Part shown: piece after piece, positions 6,682 through 7,749 of the stretch | Position numbering within the stretch: position 1 is the stretch's first letter | How the letters are laid out: every line of letters begins with the position of its first letter | Origin: an uncultured Rhodospirillaceae bacterium | GTDB lineage: Bacteria; Pseudomonadota; Alphaproteobacteria; RF32; CAG-239 | Assembly (NCBI GenBank): GCA_900313185.1 | Contig: OMQI01000055.1 | Location: 1 to 7,749 of the forward strand | Direction of reading: 5' to 3' | Length of the DNA stretch: 7,749 nucleotides | Position numbers and translations under genes: made by a program | The notes under the pieces: generated by a model | What the model was told of the DNA's origin: nothing | The model's database searches: none | What the model saw: only the letters and a program-made list of their open reading frames with translations

Positions 6682-7749
6682 TTACCAAACATACTTAATG
6701 TTACCACCAACGCCCCAAGCTTTATACTCGGAACCGAAGGTGTAATTTCCAAAAGCACCAACCGAGAAGTTTTTGATAATCTCGGCATCGGCACCGACTT
6801 CGATACGTCCTAAAGTATCATTTTCAACCGTATCCTCGTATTTCTTATCGGCAATCTTAACCGTTCCGCCGCTGGCAATGGTCTGGATAACCGACGGTTT
6901 GATATAACCGGTGGTAGGTAATTGATACTCATTGTTGAACTGATATTCATATTTAAGAGCTGCTTCCAACTCAACATTGTTGACGGCATCAATAGAAACT
7001 TTCTTGCCGTTGACATCGTTAGCATCCTTAAATTTGATATAGCTGTACGTACCACGCAAGGACGGAGTTAAAATTTCACGACGGGTTAAACGGACATCAT
7101 ATCCGATTTCGCCTTGAGCGCCGACTGTGTAACCGTCAATGCTGGCTTTAACGTTGTTATTAGGCTTATCTGTCTTCAAATCAACATCAAGCGAACCGCC
7201 GTAAACGGCACCTAATAAGTAGAGGTTACCGATATATTTACGAGAGTATAATCCGCCGATTAAACTGGTTATATCAAGTTCACTACCAAAGTGCGAGAAG
7301 TATTTCTTGCCTTTACCGTCATTTTCATACGTACCTTTACGGAAAGAACCGAAAATACCATACATATTGCTGTGGGTAGGTTGATAATCTAGACCAAAAT
7401 CAATTCCCTTGAGTGTGAAATCGGTTTCAATAGGTTTATCATAGGTACCTTTTCTGTAGATAGGCGTTGCCCATAATCTCGACTTGGCATCATTGTTTCC
7501 ATATCTGCAGAAAGAGTTATCGCAATTATCCTGATAGCAGTTGCATTGACCACGGTTAGTTCTGGAAATAGGGAACAGAATCGAACGGGTTTGTTCCAAA
7601 GCCGCACGTGGCAAATCAATCAATGCTATATCCTCAGGATCCAAAGCCGGATCAATTTCCGCATCACGATATAAGAACCAATCATAAACCGAACCATTAA
7701 TTTCGTAGCCGATTTTAATTTCGTATTTATCGTTTACGGCAGTAGTCGA
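6682..7749 (-). CDS. Autotransporter C-terminal beta-barrel region (5' end outside window)
   Basis: The frame is open from the right edge to a TAA at 6682-6684, giving 355 visible residues with no start in view. The first part (about 1-35) contains VYDWFLYRD, like the end of a pertactin-type passenger or autochaperone segment. A helix-like linker follows (about 36-60, ALIDLPRAALEQTRSI). Next come four cysteines at 69, 71, 76 and 81. From RLWATPIYRKGTYDKP (about 92) to the end, about 265 residues alternate polar and hydrophobic positions with many Gly, Tyr and Asp. This matches the 12-strand barrel of type Va secretion, which sits in the outer membrane and exports the passenger. The chain ends in YVW; an aromatic last residue is the usual BamA recognition signal. 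The passenger's size and function cannot be seen. The gene converges on the housekeeping operon and shares its terminator. Confidence 0.85.
   Translation of the reverse strand, partial: STTAVNDKYEIKIGYEINGSVYDWFLYRDAEIDPALDPEDIALIDLPRAALEQTRSILFPISRTNRGQCNCYQDNCDNSFCRYGNNDAKSRLWATPIYRKGTYDKPIETDFTLKGIDFGLDYQPTHSNMYGIFGSFRKGTYENDGKGKKYFSHFGSELDITSLIGGLYSRKYIGNLYLLGAVYGGSLDVDLKTDKPNNNVKASIDGYTVGAQGEIGYDVRLTRREILTPSLRGTYSYIKFKDANDVNGKKVSIDAVNNVELEAALKYEYQFNNEYQLPTTGYIKPSVIQTIASGGTVKIADKKYEDTVENDTLGRIEVGADAEIIKNFSVGAFGNYTFGSEYKAWGVGGNIKYVW

Noticed and set aside
1..7749. tRNA or rRNA genes, CRISPR arrays, insertion sequences, riboswitches
   Set aside because: Nearly all bases are in recognised coding frames. 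The two gaps (101-182 and 6603-6681) are too short for such elements and show no array, transposase or structured RNA beyond the terminator.

Overview
The window looks like a stretch of a low-GC, probably host-associated alphaproteobacterial chromosome. This rests on the gene order (lytic transglycosylase tail, rlpA, D-Ala-D-Ala carboxypeptidase, tmk, holB, tatD, PhnP-like metallo-beta-lactamase) and on protein details such as the Tmk C-terminal segment and the intact Walker A of HolB. The A/T-rich codon use and a convergent outer-membrane autotransporter fit an uncultured gut or symbiont lineage, but I cannot place it more precisely.

Layout. Positions 2-100 hold the last 32 codons of a gene whose end resembles the peptidoglycan-binding tail of an MltB-type lytic transglycosylase. 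After an 82-bp gap with an imperfect inverted repeat comes a tightly packed plus-strand operon: rlpA (183-1301), a PBP5/6-like carboxypeptidase (1313-2458), tmk (2460-3104), holB (3104-4150), a TatD-family hydrolase (4150-4932), an MBL-fold phosphodiesterase (4925-5710) and a DHH/DHHA1 phosphoesterase (5724-6602). Gaps are 13 bp or less, and three junctions overlap. The DHH gene is broken by one in-frame TAA at codon 62. A perfect 15-bp hairpin at 6633-6666 ends the operon and also faces the convergent minus-strand gene, a 5'-truncated autotransporter (6682-7749) that runs off the right edge.

How the genes fit together. The first three proteins act on the cell wall: two are glycan-strand enzymes (MltB-like and RlpA) and one trims stem peptides. 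The next two serve DNA synthesis: dTTP supply (Tmk) and the polymerase III clamp loader (HolB). The last three are metal-dependent hydrolases of nucleic acids or phosphodiesters. The autotransporter is a separate unit that would place a passenger on the cell surface.

I do not see a clearly new multi-gene system. The observations most worth a second look are the single nonsense codon in an otherwise intact DHH gene, the seamless holB-tatD junction where many Alphaproteobacteria carry metG, and a compact four-cysteine cluster just before the autotransporter barrel.
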